Shown: positions 26,657 to 34,566, counted from the stretch's first letter. The stretch: 64,000 nucleotides of DNA from Gemmata massiliana (GCF_901538265.1 NZ_LR593886.1:8143738-8207737), one strand, 5' to 3'. Numbers and translations are program-made. The notes: generated from the letters alone by a model not told the origin.

Positions 26657-27484
26657 ATGGACGCGGCACTCGACTCGCTTCTGACCGAATTGAACGACCC
26701 GGACGCGGACGTGCGGCGAAGGGCCGTCTTCCGCGTGTCCGCAGCTCTCTCGGATAACCCCACAGTTCGTGCGGCCGTCCTCGGCGCGCTCAACGACTCG
26801 GTGTGGTGCGTGCGCGAAGCGGCGGCGAGTGTTGTGGCGCAACTCCCCGATGCGGACGGGAGCATTTATGCTCCACTCTTCGCGTTAACGCTACGCGATC
26901 CGAGTCCACACGTCCGACGCGCGGCGGCAGCGGCAATCGGCCCGCGTATCCGCCCCGAACACGATTACGGTCGCGCGGTCCGTCACGTCTTCGAGCGCCA
27001 GCGCATTCGTGCGGCCGCGGCTTTAGGTCACATCGCGTCCGAATGCACTGGGGAAGCGGTTCCGTTACTCGCACTGTGCCTCGCCGACGCGCACCCCAAA
27101 GTGCGTCTCACCGGGCTGCGTGCCCTGACGCAGTGGGAACCGGGCGCGGTATTACCGTTACTCCCAACAATCGTGCGGAAGTGTGCGGAAGCCGATACCA
27201 ACATCGCGAGCGCCGCACGCGACGTCTGTCTGCGTGTGCTGAACGACCCGGCAGCGGAATTACTGCGCCCGCTACTCCCGTACCCCGGAACGAACGACGT
27301 GGCCGGCGCGCGGACGGCGATTGCGGCGTTACCCACCGCTCACGCACTGCGACGGACTTGGGAATCACTACCACCACCGACGGAAGAACACCAAACAGCC
27401 CATCGGTTCGCCAGGCACCTCGCTACCGTATGCGAGCGCGTGCTGACCGAACCCGGTAACCCGCGCCAACCGAAAGCCCCGTGA
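26657..27484 (+). CDS. HEAT-repeat protein
   Basis: 275 aa without a signal peptide. Repeats such as LLTELNDPDADVRRRAVFRVSAAL, LGALNDSVWCVREAAASVVAQLPD and LRDPSPHVRRAAAAAIGPRIR show a HEAT solenoid of about six units, then a less regular C-terminus. GGGG precedes the ATG. The stop codon overlaps the 3' end of the convergent tRNA-like unit by about nine bases. Confidence 0.82.
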   Translation: MDAALDSLLTELNDPDADVRRRAVFRVSAALSDNPTVRAAVLGALNDSVWCVREAAASVVAQLPDADGSIYAPLFALTLRDPSPHVRRAAAAAIGPRIRPEHDYGRAVRHVFERQRIRAAAALGHIASECTGEAVPLLALCLADAHPKVRLTGLRALTQWEPGAVLPLLPTIVRKCAEADTNIASAARDVCLRVLNDPAAELLRPLLPYPGTNDVAGARTAIAALPTAHALRRTWESLPPPTEEHQTAHRFARHLATVCERVLTEPGNPRQPKAP

Positions 27485-27548
27485 CGGGACTTGCACCCGC
27501 CATCTCCGGCTCCGAAGGCCGGCGTCTTGCTCGTTAAACGATCGGGGC
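27476..27548 (-). tRNA. tRNA-like unit A (anticodon UCG)
   Basis: Folds as a cloverleaf: D stem GTTT/AGAC with loop AACGAGCA, anticodon stem CCGGC/GCCGG with loop CTTCGGA (U33 present, anticodon UCG at 27513-27515), variable loop AGATG, T stem GCGGG/CCCGT with loop TGCAAGT. The acceptor pairs for six bases (GCCCCG/CGGGGC) and then has an extra unpaired base. G18G19 and U55 are missing. No CCA is encoded. Whether it is charged is unknown; arginine would be the reading by anticodon. Confidence 0.55.
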
Positions 27549-27551
27549 GAA

Positions 27552-27623
27552 TGCACCGAGAGGGACTTGCACCCCCGTCCCCGCTTTAGCAAAGCGGCGT
27601 CTTACTCGTTAGACGATCGGTGC
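27552..27623 (-). tRNA. tRNA-like unit B (anticodon GCU)
   Basis: All four stems pair: acceptor GCACCGA/TCGGTGC, D stem GTCT/AGAC, anticodon stem CCGCT/AGCGG with loop TTGCTAA, T stem GGGGG/CCCTC with loop TGCAAGT. The anticodon is GCU (27588-27590), which would read serine codons, but the variable loop is only four bases. Bacterial serine tRNAs have a long variable arm, so it is not a normal tRNA-Ser. G18G19 and U55 are absent. It begins three bases after unit A. Confidence 0.6.
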
Positions 27624-27630
27624 GACACAT

Positions 27631-27652
27631 CAGATCCCCGTGAGGAACGTGC
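27631..27652 (-). pseudogene. 3' fragment of a D-type tRNA-like unit
   Basis: cagatccccgtgagg (27631-27645) is identical to the 3' acceptor/T-arm end of unit D at 31384-31398. Similarity decays after that and the rest of the unit is missing. Confidence 0.5.
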
Positions 27653-27656
27653 GACG

Positions 27657-28157
27657 TCACCCGGTCCAGTCGCTCTCGTAGATCGAGTCGTGCGGCACCC
27701 CGGCCATCCGCAGGTAGACCGACAGGATGCCGCGGTGGTGAGCGGTATGGCTGAACACCCACTTCCGCAGGCAGTCGCCCTTCGTCATGGTGAACAGCAC
27801 CTGCCCGCCCGCCTTCATCGTCCACGTCTCGGCCATCACCGCGTCCGGTGTCCCCTTCAAGGCGGCCAACGATCCGGCCAGGTTCGCGTCGAAGTGCTGC
27901 AAGAGTTGGGCAACGTTCTTCTTCGTGGGCGGAGGTACGGCCTCACCTCCGGGCGGGGCGATGTCCAGTTCGGGCTGTTGGAGGAGGATCGGCCCCCACC
28001 CGGCGATCTCGGCCAGGTGGCTCGCGTTCCAGCCGATGGTCCGGAGCCCGCTCCCCGGCGACCAGTCCAACTTGTCGTCCGGCACCCGGGCCAGCAGCTT
28101 CCGAGTGACGGCCATCTCGCGGGTGAATTCCGGCACCATCAATTCTGAAATCAGCAT
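27657..28157 (-). CDS. DinB-family protein (DinB_2 four-helix metal-binding fold)
   Basis: 166 aa. NASHLAEIAGW supplies a first metal-binding His, and KWVFSHTAHHRGILSVYLRMAG supplies the typical HxxxHR-type pair at the end. This is the layout of the DinB/YfiT superfamily of putative metal-dependent transferases. AAGGAG lies before the ATG. The function is usually thiol-transfer or unknown. Confidence 0.8.
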   Translation of the reverse strand: MLISELMVPEFTREMAVTRKLLARVPDDKLDWSPGSGLRTIGWNASHLAEIAGWGPILLQQPELDIAPPGGEAVPPPTKKNVAQLLQHFDANLAGSLAALKGTPDAVMAETWTMKAGGQVLFTMTKGDCLRKWVFSHTAHHRGILSVYLRMAGVPHDSIYESDWTG

Positions 28158-28320
28158 GTTCGCTCCTTTGCGGCTCGGGCAAAGAGCGATTGTATCGGCG
28201 CCCGGTGAACCTTCGTAGCGGCCCTACTCTGCGGCTCCGCACGTTGCGGTCCGTTCCGATCCAGCCCGCTACACCACCGTCTGGACCGGCCCGCCGGCTC
28301 GTTCGCCTGTTTCGCGACTG

Positions 28321-29655
28321 CTACGACTCGTTCCCCAGCGCTGCAGCCAGGGTCGACGCGCTGGTGTCGTAAGCCGTGTCCCCGCTCCCCCGAAGCGAGC
28401 GGTCGTTTCGCCACGCGACCAGGGTCGCTCGCAGCGCCAGGTCCGCGAACACCGCCGTCACCACGAGCAGTTTGGCCAGGAAGTCGATCACGAGCCGGAA
28501 CGATGCCAGATCAAAGGCATAAATCACCGACTTCGACTCGGCCATCGCGGTCTGAACGTCCTCCAAACCGATCTCGTCGTCGTCGGCCAGGGCGTCGAGT
28601 TTGGTGGACACGGCCGCCTCCCGGTCGAACCCGACCACCCGCAGCCCGGCCACTTTACTCGTCAGAGCGAACGCCACCAGTAGCGCGATGCCAGTAAGCC
28701 CAGTGATCCCGACGATCCGCTTCACCCGGCCGATCCGGGCGGCATCGGCATCGGTCAGGTGCGGGCGAACGAACACCCGGCCGAACACCGAGTACAGCGT
28801 CGGGCTGCCGGCCCACAGGAGCACCCCGAGCACCAACAGCGGACTGCGGGCGGCGTGGTTCGCCACCGCCAGAAGGACGAGCCAGAACAGCAGGAACGCC
28901 GGCGCGACGGTGACCAACAGCCACCCCGGTAACTGGGCCGCGGGCACCAGTGTCTTCACCCGCAGGCACCCGTTCACCGCACCGGGAATGAGCGCCAGCA
29001 CCGCCGGCAGGAGCAGCAGGTACCCGCCCCCGGACAGCACGAACTCGACGAGCGTTTCCTCCATCGCCACGGCCTTCTCCGTCACCGCCGGGTCCACGGG
29101 AGCGGGCTTTGAATCGGGCTTCTCGTCATCGTCGTCGTCATCATCCGTGTTTTTGGAAGGCGGGACCGTCGCGGGCGAGGACGGCTTGGCGGCGAGCTTG
29201 GCAACGGACTCCGGGGTGACGGGCTGGACGTGGTAGATCAGTCCGACCGGGAGCAGCGCGTACACGAACGGTAACAAAAAGGTTGCGGCCCATGCCGCAA
29301 TGAGGAGCAACGCACCCGCCCCCGGCCGGGTCCACCGCATCGCCCCGACCAGTGCGGCCAGCGGTAGCGCCCCCGCGGCGACCAGCCAGGCCACCTCCAA
29401 CCCCTTGCCGAAGACCGTGTATTCACCCATTCCCCCCGTGGCGAGGTCCACAACGGCGAGGGCGAACGCGACGGCCGATACGGTAGCCGCGACGAGGAGC
29501 AGGCTCCGCCGCCAGACCGCGTACCTTTGGGCCACTGGCTCCGTCAAACCGGCAGCCGCGAGCCGCTCGGACTCGGGCTGTGAAGGGACAACCCGCCCGA
29601 GGTGCCATGCGAACGCACGGGCCAGGTGTGTAAGAGGCGACGCCGATGTGGGCAT
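28321..29655 (-). CDS. multi-pass membrane protein, unknown
   Basis: 444 aa. About seven hydrophobic helices are visible (LLLVAATVSAVAFALAV; VAWLVAAGALPLAALVGA; LLLIAAWAATFLLPFVYALL; YLLLLPAVLALIPGA; WLLVTVAPAFLLFWLVLLAV; ITGLTGIALLVAFAL; near the end LLVVTAVFADLAL). An acidic loop rich in Asp (TDDDDDDDE, about residue 170) lies on one side. No transporter or enzyme motif was recognised. It is oriented like the DinB gene 163 bp away. Confidence 0.6.
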   Translation of the reverse strand: MPTSASPLTHLARAFAWHLGRVVPSQPESERLAAAGLTEPVAQRYAVWRRSLLLVAATVSAVAFALAVVDLATGGMGEYTVFGKGLEVAWLVAAGALPLAALVGAMRWTRPGAGALLLIAAWAATFLLPFVYALLPVGLIYHVQPVTPESVAKLAAKPSSPATVPPSKNTDDDDDDDEKPDSKPAPVDPAVTEKAVAMEETLVEFVLSGGGYLLLLPAVLALIPGAVNGCLRVKTLVPAAQLPGWLLVTVAPAFLLFWLVLLAVANHAARSPLLVLGVLLWAGSPTLYSVFGRVFVRPHLTDADAARIGRVKRIVGITGLTGIALLVAFALTSKVAGLRVVGFDREAAVSTKLDALADDDEIGLEDVQTAMAESKSVIYAFDLASFRLVIDFLAKLLVVTAVFADLALRATLVAWRNDRSLRGSGDTAYDTSASTLAAALGNES

Positions 29656-29950
29656 GGGTGACCGCGGCCGTTGAGTTTGTGGCAGTTGCGGATAGTTCGG
29701 ATTGGGTAAGTCCGAGCCGCATCAACTGACCATAGATCACGTAACTACGGCAGGGCGAGATGATTGCGCTGATTTGTTCGGGCTGCAACGAACCCCAACG
29801 TCGCCCCCGTTGTGCTGCACAAGTCTGTTCCGATGAATCACGTAGAGTTGTGGGACGGGCGGTCCGACGTGGCCACGCTGGAGCGTTGGGGCGGCGAAAC
29901 CCCGCGAGCGAGTCACACGAAGCCCGTGGGCAGAGCGACTCATTTCGGGA

Positions 29951-30103
29951 TCAGTTGATGACGAACTGTCGGAGCCGAAGATCGTACAGGTCACCGATGA
30001 GGAACTCGAACCGCACGCCGGGCCATTCGGCCTCCCAGCATTTCAGCACGTTCGCGCCCCATTCGGGTGTCAGCTTCCACGCGCGCTGTTTCTTCACAAC
30101 CAT
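29951..30103 (-). CDS. small protein coupled to the TIGR02996-like gene
   Basis: 50 aa (MVVKKQRAWKLTPEWGANVL...LRQFVIN). Its ATG overlaps the stop of the upstream gene as TGATG, a clear sign of translational coupling. No family is known. The open frame extends upstream, but that part is a shadow of the neighbour. Confidence 0.5.
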   Translation of the reverse strand: MVVKKQRAWKLTPEWGANVLKCWEAEWPGVRFEFLIGDLYDLRLRQFVIN

Positions 30104-30639
30104 CAGACGGCAGTCGAGAGCGCCGTCGTCAGTTGGACCCGTGTGACCGGGTGCTCGCGCCGGATCGCGTCGCCGTGTGCGAGCCAGTCGTCGGCGCCGC
30201 AGGTGACGCACTCGACGAACCCGCGAACGATGCCGCCCGTGGTGACGCGCACGCTCCGCGGCAAGCGGTGCCATTTGTTCACCGATAGTTCCGGGACGTA
30301 AGCGAGCAGCTCCTGAAACTTGGCGGCGCAGTACTCACAATCGTCCGGGTGAGCCACGGGGGCACCACCGCCACCGTCAGTTACCAGGCACGTCGGTATT
30401 TGTGCCTTGGCCACCGATGCCCGAACGAAAGCTCCCCGCTTGTCGTCCCCGTTTCTCTCGCACCACTCCGCAAACGCCAGCCTCACCCCGTCGTGCTCCG
30501 GGTGCTTGACCACCAGTTCCAAGAGCGCGACTCGCGCATCCTCGTGCTCTTCGGTCATGCGGTCCAATAGCGCGCAGTGCCCGACCGATTCGAGCGGGTT
30601 CGCGAGCACGTAAGCGACGGTGTCGTCGAGAGTGGTCAT
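30103..30639 (-). CDS. TIGR02996-like (Gemmata repeat-companion) protein
   Basis: 178 aa from the ATG at 30639, with GCAAGG upstream. The segment LLELVVKHPEHDGVRLAFAEWCERNGDDKRGAFVRASVAKAQ is a diverged copy of the Gemmata companion domain (canonical RLVYADWLDERGDPRAEFIRVQ). Further on, DDCEYCAAK and ECVTCGADDW are Cys pairs that might bind zinc. Its role is unknown. Similar domains occur in proteins at 58893 and 62038. Confidence 0.65.
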   Translation of the reverse strand: MTTLDDTVAYVLANPLESVGHCALLDRMTEEHEDARVALLELVVKHPEHDGVRLAFAEWCERNGDDKRGAFVRASVAKAQIPTCLVTDGGGGAPVAHPDDCEYCAAKFQELLAYVPELSVNKWHRLPRSVRVTTGGIVRGFVECVTCGADDWLAHGDAIRREHPVTRVQLTTALSTAV

Positions 30640-30774
30640 ACCTTGCAGTTCCTCACCCGGGTCAGCAACTCGTACACCGGGCCGTCGTTGTGGGCGCGGT
30701 ACAGAACGTCCCGGGACTGGTCCGCAGCATTCTACCACCGACGAAACGGACTTGCAGCCGGCCGAGCGAGCCCG

Positions 30775-31134
30775 TCACCGTCCCGGGCTCCAGGAAGTCG
30801 AGCGGAGCCCGTCACCGTCCACGGCGAGGTGCGCGGCGGCGGGCCGATCGAGGAGGGGGTTGGGCCGATCATGCGCGGAGCATCGCTTCGACCAGCCGGC
30901 GCAGGCCTCGTTCAGGTACGCGGCCCGAGCCTTCTCCAGTGCCGCCAGGAATACCGTTTTCGCCGCGCTCTCTGTCGACATAGTGCCCCCGGTTGGTACC
31001 CCGTCCCCGCCCACCACACAGCGGAGCCAGGCCCGGGCGAAGGTCCACTGACGGTAGGCAAGGTCGCGGAGTTCGGCGTAGACGAGCAGGAGCAAGTCCA
31101 CGGCCGCGTCGAGCAATTGTGCCAGTTCGGGCAT
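30775..31134 (-). pseudogene. remnant of an ECF sigma factor / serine-threonine kinase pair
   Basis: The first part (AVDLLLLVYAELRDLAYRQW) resembles the start of planctomycete ECF sigma factors (LLPLVYDELRRLA). The second (FLAALEKARAAYLNEACAG...AHDRPNPLLDRPA) resembles the N-terminus of the Ser/Thr kinases that usually follow them (RAAYLDEACAGD...LLAAHD). The catalytic parts of both are absent. It is read as a decayed, internally deleted locus. The similarity is from memory of the families. Confidence 0.4.
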
Positions 31135-31270
31135 GCGACCAGTACAAGCCGCGCCCAGCGATCGGCGACGAGAGGGTTACGGGGTGATTACTTCCTTTTG
31201 AAGCAACTTTCCAAGGCGGCCGCGTAATACACGTGCGGGTGGCACCGGCCTTGGTAACGTGACGCCAAAC

Positions 31271-31295
31271 GACTTACTCGTTAAACGATCGGGGC
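31271..31295 (-). pseudogene. 5' fragment of an A-type tRNA-like unit
   Basis: acttactcgttaaacgatcg (31272-31291) followed by gggc matches the acceptor and D-arm half of unit A (27526-27548). The anticodon and 3' halves are missing. Confidence 0.5.
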
Positions 31296-31298
31296 GAA

Positions 31299-31368
31299 TG
31301 CACCGAGAGGGGCTTGCCCCCGTCTCCGACCTGCAGAGTCGGCGTCTTACTCGTTAGACGACCGGTGC
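31299..31368 (-). tRNA. tRNA-like unit C (anticodon UGC, degenerate)
   Basis: Paralogue of unit B: acceptor GCACCGG/TCGGTGC, D stem GTCT/AGAC, anticodon stem CCGAC/GTCGG with loop TCTGCAG. The anticodon would be UGC (31333-31335), but position 33 is C instead of U. The T arm has lost two bases, leaving a 5-nt loop. It is probably a decaying copy. Confidence 0.45.
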
Positions 31369-31384
31369 GGCACATCGAAACCAG

Positions 31385-31459
31385 ATCCCCGTGAGGGACT
31401 TGCACCCCCATCTCCGCGGTTTATGAGACCAGGCGTCTTACTCGTTAAACGAACGGGGA
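31385..31459 (-). tRNA. tRNA-like unit D (anticodon CAU), left attachment site
   Basis: Acceptor TCCCCGT/ACGGGGA pairs fully. The D stem is GTTT/AGAC with loop AACGAGTA, and the T stem GGGGG/CCCTC has loop TGCAAGT. The anticodon arm is 20 bases instead of 17: TGGT pairs with ACCG below loop CTCATAA, then a bulged C, then CC/GG. The anticodon is CAU (31423-31425). Its 5' half (31421-31458) is the core of the attachment site; the first acceptor base comes from the inserted element. Confidence 0.5.
31421..31458 (+). repeat. attL core, 38-bp direct repeat
   Basis: Identical over all 38 bases to 61866-61903; starts ttatgagaccaggcgtctta and ends in gaacgggg. It coincides with the 5' half of tRNA-like unit D. 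A tyrosine recombinase gene lies 125 bp inside. The repeats bound the 30.4-kb element. Confidence 0.8.
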
Positions 31460-31583
31460 AACCCTGATAACCTTAGCTTTCTGCGTCTCACTCGTTTATC
31501 GCACTACTCACTTTTACTACCTTTATTACTACCGACATACTGTTCGGGTTGCAATTGTCATCGCTCCCGCCCAAAGGTGCAGC

Positions 31584-32822
31584 ATGAGCGGCGGATCGCT
31601 GAAGAAGCCGAAGAAGCCCTACGCCGAGTTCCCCCTCACGCCGCACGCCAGCGGCAAGTGGATGAAGAAGATCCGGGGCACTATTCACTATTTCGGTGCC
31701 TGGGCGCGCCGGGTCAATGGGAAACTCGTGCGCGCCGAGCGCGACGGCTGGAAAGAGGCACTGGAAGCGTACAAGGCGGTGGCCGACGATCTGCACGCCG
31801 GGCGCACACCGCGGGTGAAGAAGGACGGGCTAACAGTCGCGGACTTGGCTAACCAGTTCCTCACGTCGAAGCTGAGGAAGGTCGAGTCCGGCGAACTGAG
31901 TCCGAACCTCTTCTACGATTACAGGCTGATAACCGACCTGCTTGTTGCATCGTTCGGATCGACCCGTCTCGTGAACGACCTGGCAGCGGATGATTTCTCT
32001 CAGCTCCGGGCAACAATGGCGAAGCGCTGGGGGCCAGTGCGACTGGGTAACAGTGTTACACGGGCAAAGTCGGTGTTCAAATTCGGTTATGAATCCGGCT
32101 TGCTCGAACGTCCGGTGCGGTTCGGACCGGATTTTGTTAAACCGGACAAGGCGGTGTTGCGCCGGCACCGGGCCGCTCGCCCCGCGAAACTGTTCGAGCG
32201 GAAAGACCTGCTCGCGATGATCGAAGGCAAGGGGGCCACGGATGACGGCGGCGAAAAGATGGTCCGGGCCGATCACACGTTGTGCGCGATGATCCTGCTC
32301 GGCGTGAACTGCGGGTTCGGTAACACCGATTGCTCGGAACTGACGTTCACCGCACTGGATCTGAAGAAGGGCTGGATCGACTTCCCCAGACCAAAAACCG
32401 GGATCGCGCGTCGGTGCCCACTTTGGTCCGAAACGGTCGCAGCGATCCGTGGCTCGATCGCGGTTCGACGTGAACCCGCTTCCCCAAAGGATGTCAACCG
32501 TGTGTTCTTAACGGCGCGCGGAACCCCGTTGATCGTTCAGAAGCGGCCCGGCTACCGAAACGACCTGATCAAGAGCCGCCTTCACCACCTGCTCAAAGTT
32601 CTCGGCATCCTGCGCGCGGGGATGAGTTTCTACGCCTTCCGCCACACCTTTGAAACGATCGCTGGCGACTCGAAGGACCAAGTGGCCGTTAACCTCATCA
32701 TGGGTCACACGGACCCGTCGATGGCCGCGGTGTACCGCGAGCGCATCGACGATGCCCGGCTCCGCGCCGTGGCCGATCACGTGAGGAACTGGCTCTGGCC
32801 TGACCGTGCGACCGCTGAGTGA
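31584..32822 (+). CDS. tyrosine recombinase (integrase)
   Basis: 412 aa. An N-terminal SAM-like DNA-binding part (LTVADLANQFLTSKL... about 85-190) precedes the catalytic domain. There GVNCGFGNTDCSELTFTAL takes the place of the usual GLRxSEL segment, so the first catalytic Arg is missing or displaced. The other residues are visible: Lys in FPRPKTG, Arg-His in FYAFRHTFETIA, His in IMGHTD and the nucleophile Tyr in AAVYRERIDD. This variant pattern (GFGNxDC; YAxRHTF) is common in planctomycete integrases, so it is likely functional. It reads away from the left attachment site. Confidence 0.9.
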   Translation: MSGGSLKKPKKPYAEFPLTPHASGKWMKKIRGTIHYFGAWARRVNGKLVRAERDGWKEALEAYKAVADDLHAGRTPRVKKDGLTVADLANQFLTSKLRKVESGELSPNLFYDYRLITDLLVASFGSTRLVNDLAADDFSQLRATMAKRWGPVRLGNSVTRAKSVFKFGYESGLLERPVRFGPDFVKPDKAVLRRHRAARPAKLFERKDLLAMIEGKGATDDGGEKMVRADHTLCAMILLGVNCGFGNTDCSELTFTALDLKKGWIDFPRPKTGIARRCPLWSETVAAIRGSIAVRREPASPKDVNRVFLTARGTPLIVQKRPGYRNDLIKSRLHHLLKVLGILRAGMSFYAFRHTFETIAGDSKDQVAVNLIMGHTDPSMAAVYRERIDDARLRAVADHVRNWLWPDRATAE

Positions 32823-32978
32823 CCTGCCGACCTTTCTCGTCCCGGCGAACCCGCTTACCATTCAACAACCGGAGTCGTGGGGAGTCATGACCCCACTGCG
32901 GCCGGGCCGAACCGATGCGTTTACCTCGAGTGCGTCGCGACGGCCCGGCTGCCCGGTTTCTCACTATCGAGGATTGCT

Positions 32979-33734
32979 ATGTCGGGTCAAGCCTACCACG
33001 GCATCTCTCCCCACATTCCCGCGGATCTTGCTGAATCTTGCGCGGCAGCCGAGCAACTGATTAATAGCGCAATAAGTCTCATCGATTGTGGCCGACTCAA
33101 ACTCGGCGAGCATGTCTACGAAGCAATTTGCAACCGAATGAGAGGACTTGCGGACACTCGCCTCGTCATTGAACGGGTGCTAATCGACCTGATAACGATC
33201 TCCGAAGATGGGTCACGATTTGGTGCGACCTGCGCGCACGAGGCGGCTGTACATTTCTACCAACGCGCTTGGTTAGCCGCACGTGGTTTGGGCAATACCG
33301 ACTACTCAGAATGGTTGCTTTACCTTGAGTACCGCGACATCAAATGGCCGGATCACGAAGCTATTCGTGTTGCGTGCCGAAGAGAGGCCCATCTCGCTGC
33401 TGCGGCCCGTCGCAAAGCGGGTGCACTCCGTGCGGATGCGACCGTCGAAGAACCTCCAGTTCCTGTTCTCTGGTATCACGGCGAACGAAGCTACTCCCTC
33501 GATCGTAGCGACCAAAAGGTGGTCCCCCCTCAAGAGCACAATGTTTTACAAGTGTTTCTCCAGAGCCCTGTTGCGAAGACGACGGTCGACCTGGAAAAGA
33601 CGGTCTCCAACGTAAGTGTTGTCATGAAGAGTTTAGCCAGGAAGTTTGGTCAAGTTCCTGTCGGCCCGATTCGGATGCCGGGCAACAAAGGTGATGGCTA
33701 CTTCGTTTTAGTAAAGTCTACTTCGCAATCTTGA
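32979..33734 (+). CDS. hypothetical protein
   Basis: 251 aa from the ATG at 32979 with GAGG upstream. The body is mostly helical (AESCAAAEQLINSAISLIDCGRLKLGEHVYEAICNRMRGL...), with acidic and aromatic patches in the middle. The last about 70 residues (EHNVLQVFLQSPVAKTTVDLEKTVSNVSVVMKSLARKFGQVP) look like a small winged-helix-type fold. GC is lower than in neighbours. It sits between the integrase and the excisionase-type gene, so a regulatory role in the element is plausible but not shown. Confidence 0.55.
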   Translation: MSGQAYHGISPHIPADLAESCAAAEQLINSAISLIDCGRLKLGEHVYEAICNRMRGLADTRLVIERVLIDLITISEDGSRFGATCAHEAAVHFYQRAWLAARGLGNTDYSEWLLYLEYRDIKWPDHEAIRVACRREAHLAAAARRKAGALRADATVEEPPVPVLWYHGERSYSLDRSDQKVVPPQEHNVLQVFLQSPVAKTTVDLEKTVSNVSVVMKSLARKFGQVPVGPIRMPGNKGDGYFVLVKSTSQS

Positions 33735-33824
33735 GTCGCAGTTTATCTACAAGATACCCACGAGCTACCTACCAGATAGTTAACACGCATACACATCCCG
33801 CTCCATGCTCCGAAAACTGAGGGT

Positions 33825-34022
33825 ATGGATGCAGCCACTCCTTCCGACCCCCTGTCGCTGATTCGCGAACTCGATGTAGAGGCGCTCGAATCGCGAATCG
33901 ATCAACTCGATCGCGAGCGACAGGCGCTTCTCATCCTGCTCCGCGCGGCTCGCCGCGCCGCACCTCCGCAACTACCCACCGTGCCGAAAGACGCGACACG
34001 AAAGGCGGTGGCCACGTGCTGA
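33825..34022 (+). CDS. small coiled-coil protein preceding the excisionase-type gene
   Basis: 65 aa. LIRELDVEALESRIDQLDRERQALLILLRAARRAA is a strong amphipathic helix. The stop overlaps the GTG start of the HTH gene by a few bases, so the pair is coupled. Similar short proteins commonly precede excisionase-like genes in Gemmata islands (from memory). Confidence 0.6.
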   Translation: MDAATPSDPLSLIRELDVEALESRIDQLDRERQALLILLRAARRAAPPQLPTVPKDATRKAVATC

Positions 34023-34258
34023 CCGTCTCTGAACTCGCGAAGAAGTACGGCGTCTCCGAGGCGACCGTTCTCAGTTGGATTGCAACCGGCGAGTTGCGAG
34101 CCACAAACGTTTCGCGCAGCGCCCGGTCGAAGCGCCCGCGGTGGCGCATTTCCCAAGCCGCACTCGAAGCGTTCGAGGCCGCACGCACACCGACACCGGT
34201 TCAGCCCACGGCTCGACGCTCCAAGCGACCAGACGGGGTGATCGAGTTTTACCGCTAA
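34016..34258 (+). CDS. excisionase-type helix-turn-helix protein
   Basis: 80 aa from the GTG at 34016. LTVSELAKKYGVSEATVLSWIATGELRATNVS...RWRISQAALEAF is the MerR/excisionase-type winged HTH (HTH_17) that recognises attachment-site DNA in many integrative elements. Position near the integrase and length fit a recombination directionality factor. Confidence 0.8.
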   Translation: MLTVSELAKKYGVSEATVLSWIATGELRATNVSRSARSKRPRWRISQAALEAFEAARTPTPVQPTARRSKRPDGVIEFYR

Positions 34259-34285
34259 CCACCGACATCAAACGAGAGGGACAGC

Positions 34286-34528
34286 ATGACGACGGTAATA
34301 GACGGGATCGAATTTGACCTGTCCTTGGACGTGGCCGCGGCAGTCGGCGAGCGCCAAGTCGATGTGGAACTCGCGATCAAGGCGATGGTCGAGGCTCTGT
34401 GGCGCCCGGACGGCACATCCGATGAGCGGGCCATGCTACTCGCACTCCGGACGCTCCAGGGGTTCGTCGAGACCACCAAAGCGGTGACGGACGCGGTGCT
34501 GGCGATCAAGGGTGCGAGTGAGAACTGA
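34286..34528 (+). CDS. small hypothetical protein
   Basis: 80 aa (MTTVIDGIEFDLSLDVAAAVGERQVDVEL...). Acidic and helical, with no known motif. GAGGGACAGC is placed upstream of the ATG. It continues the co-directional string after the excisionase-type gene. Confidence 0.5.
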   Translation: MTTVIDGIEFDLSLDVAAAVGERQVDVELAIKAMVEALWRPDGTSDERAMLLALRTLQGFVETTKAVTDAVLAIKGASEN

Positions 34529-34541
34529 GTGGATGCAATTT

Positions 34542-34566
34542 GCTGTTTCGGTAGGCCCGAAACAGC
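34542..34566 (+). terminator. 10-bp hairpin after the small gene
   Basis: gctgtttcgg (34542-34551) / ccgaaacagc (34557-34566) around a 5-nt loop taggc, 13 bases after the stop at 34528. It has the same small-loop style as other intergenic hairpins in the element. Confidence 0.4.

Noticed and set aside
27476-27623. Ordinary tRNA-Arg and tRNA-Ser genes
   Set aside because: U55 and G18G19 are absent, CCA is not encoded, the acceptor of A has an extra base and the serine anticodon unit lacks the long variable arm.
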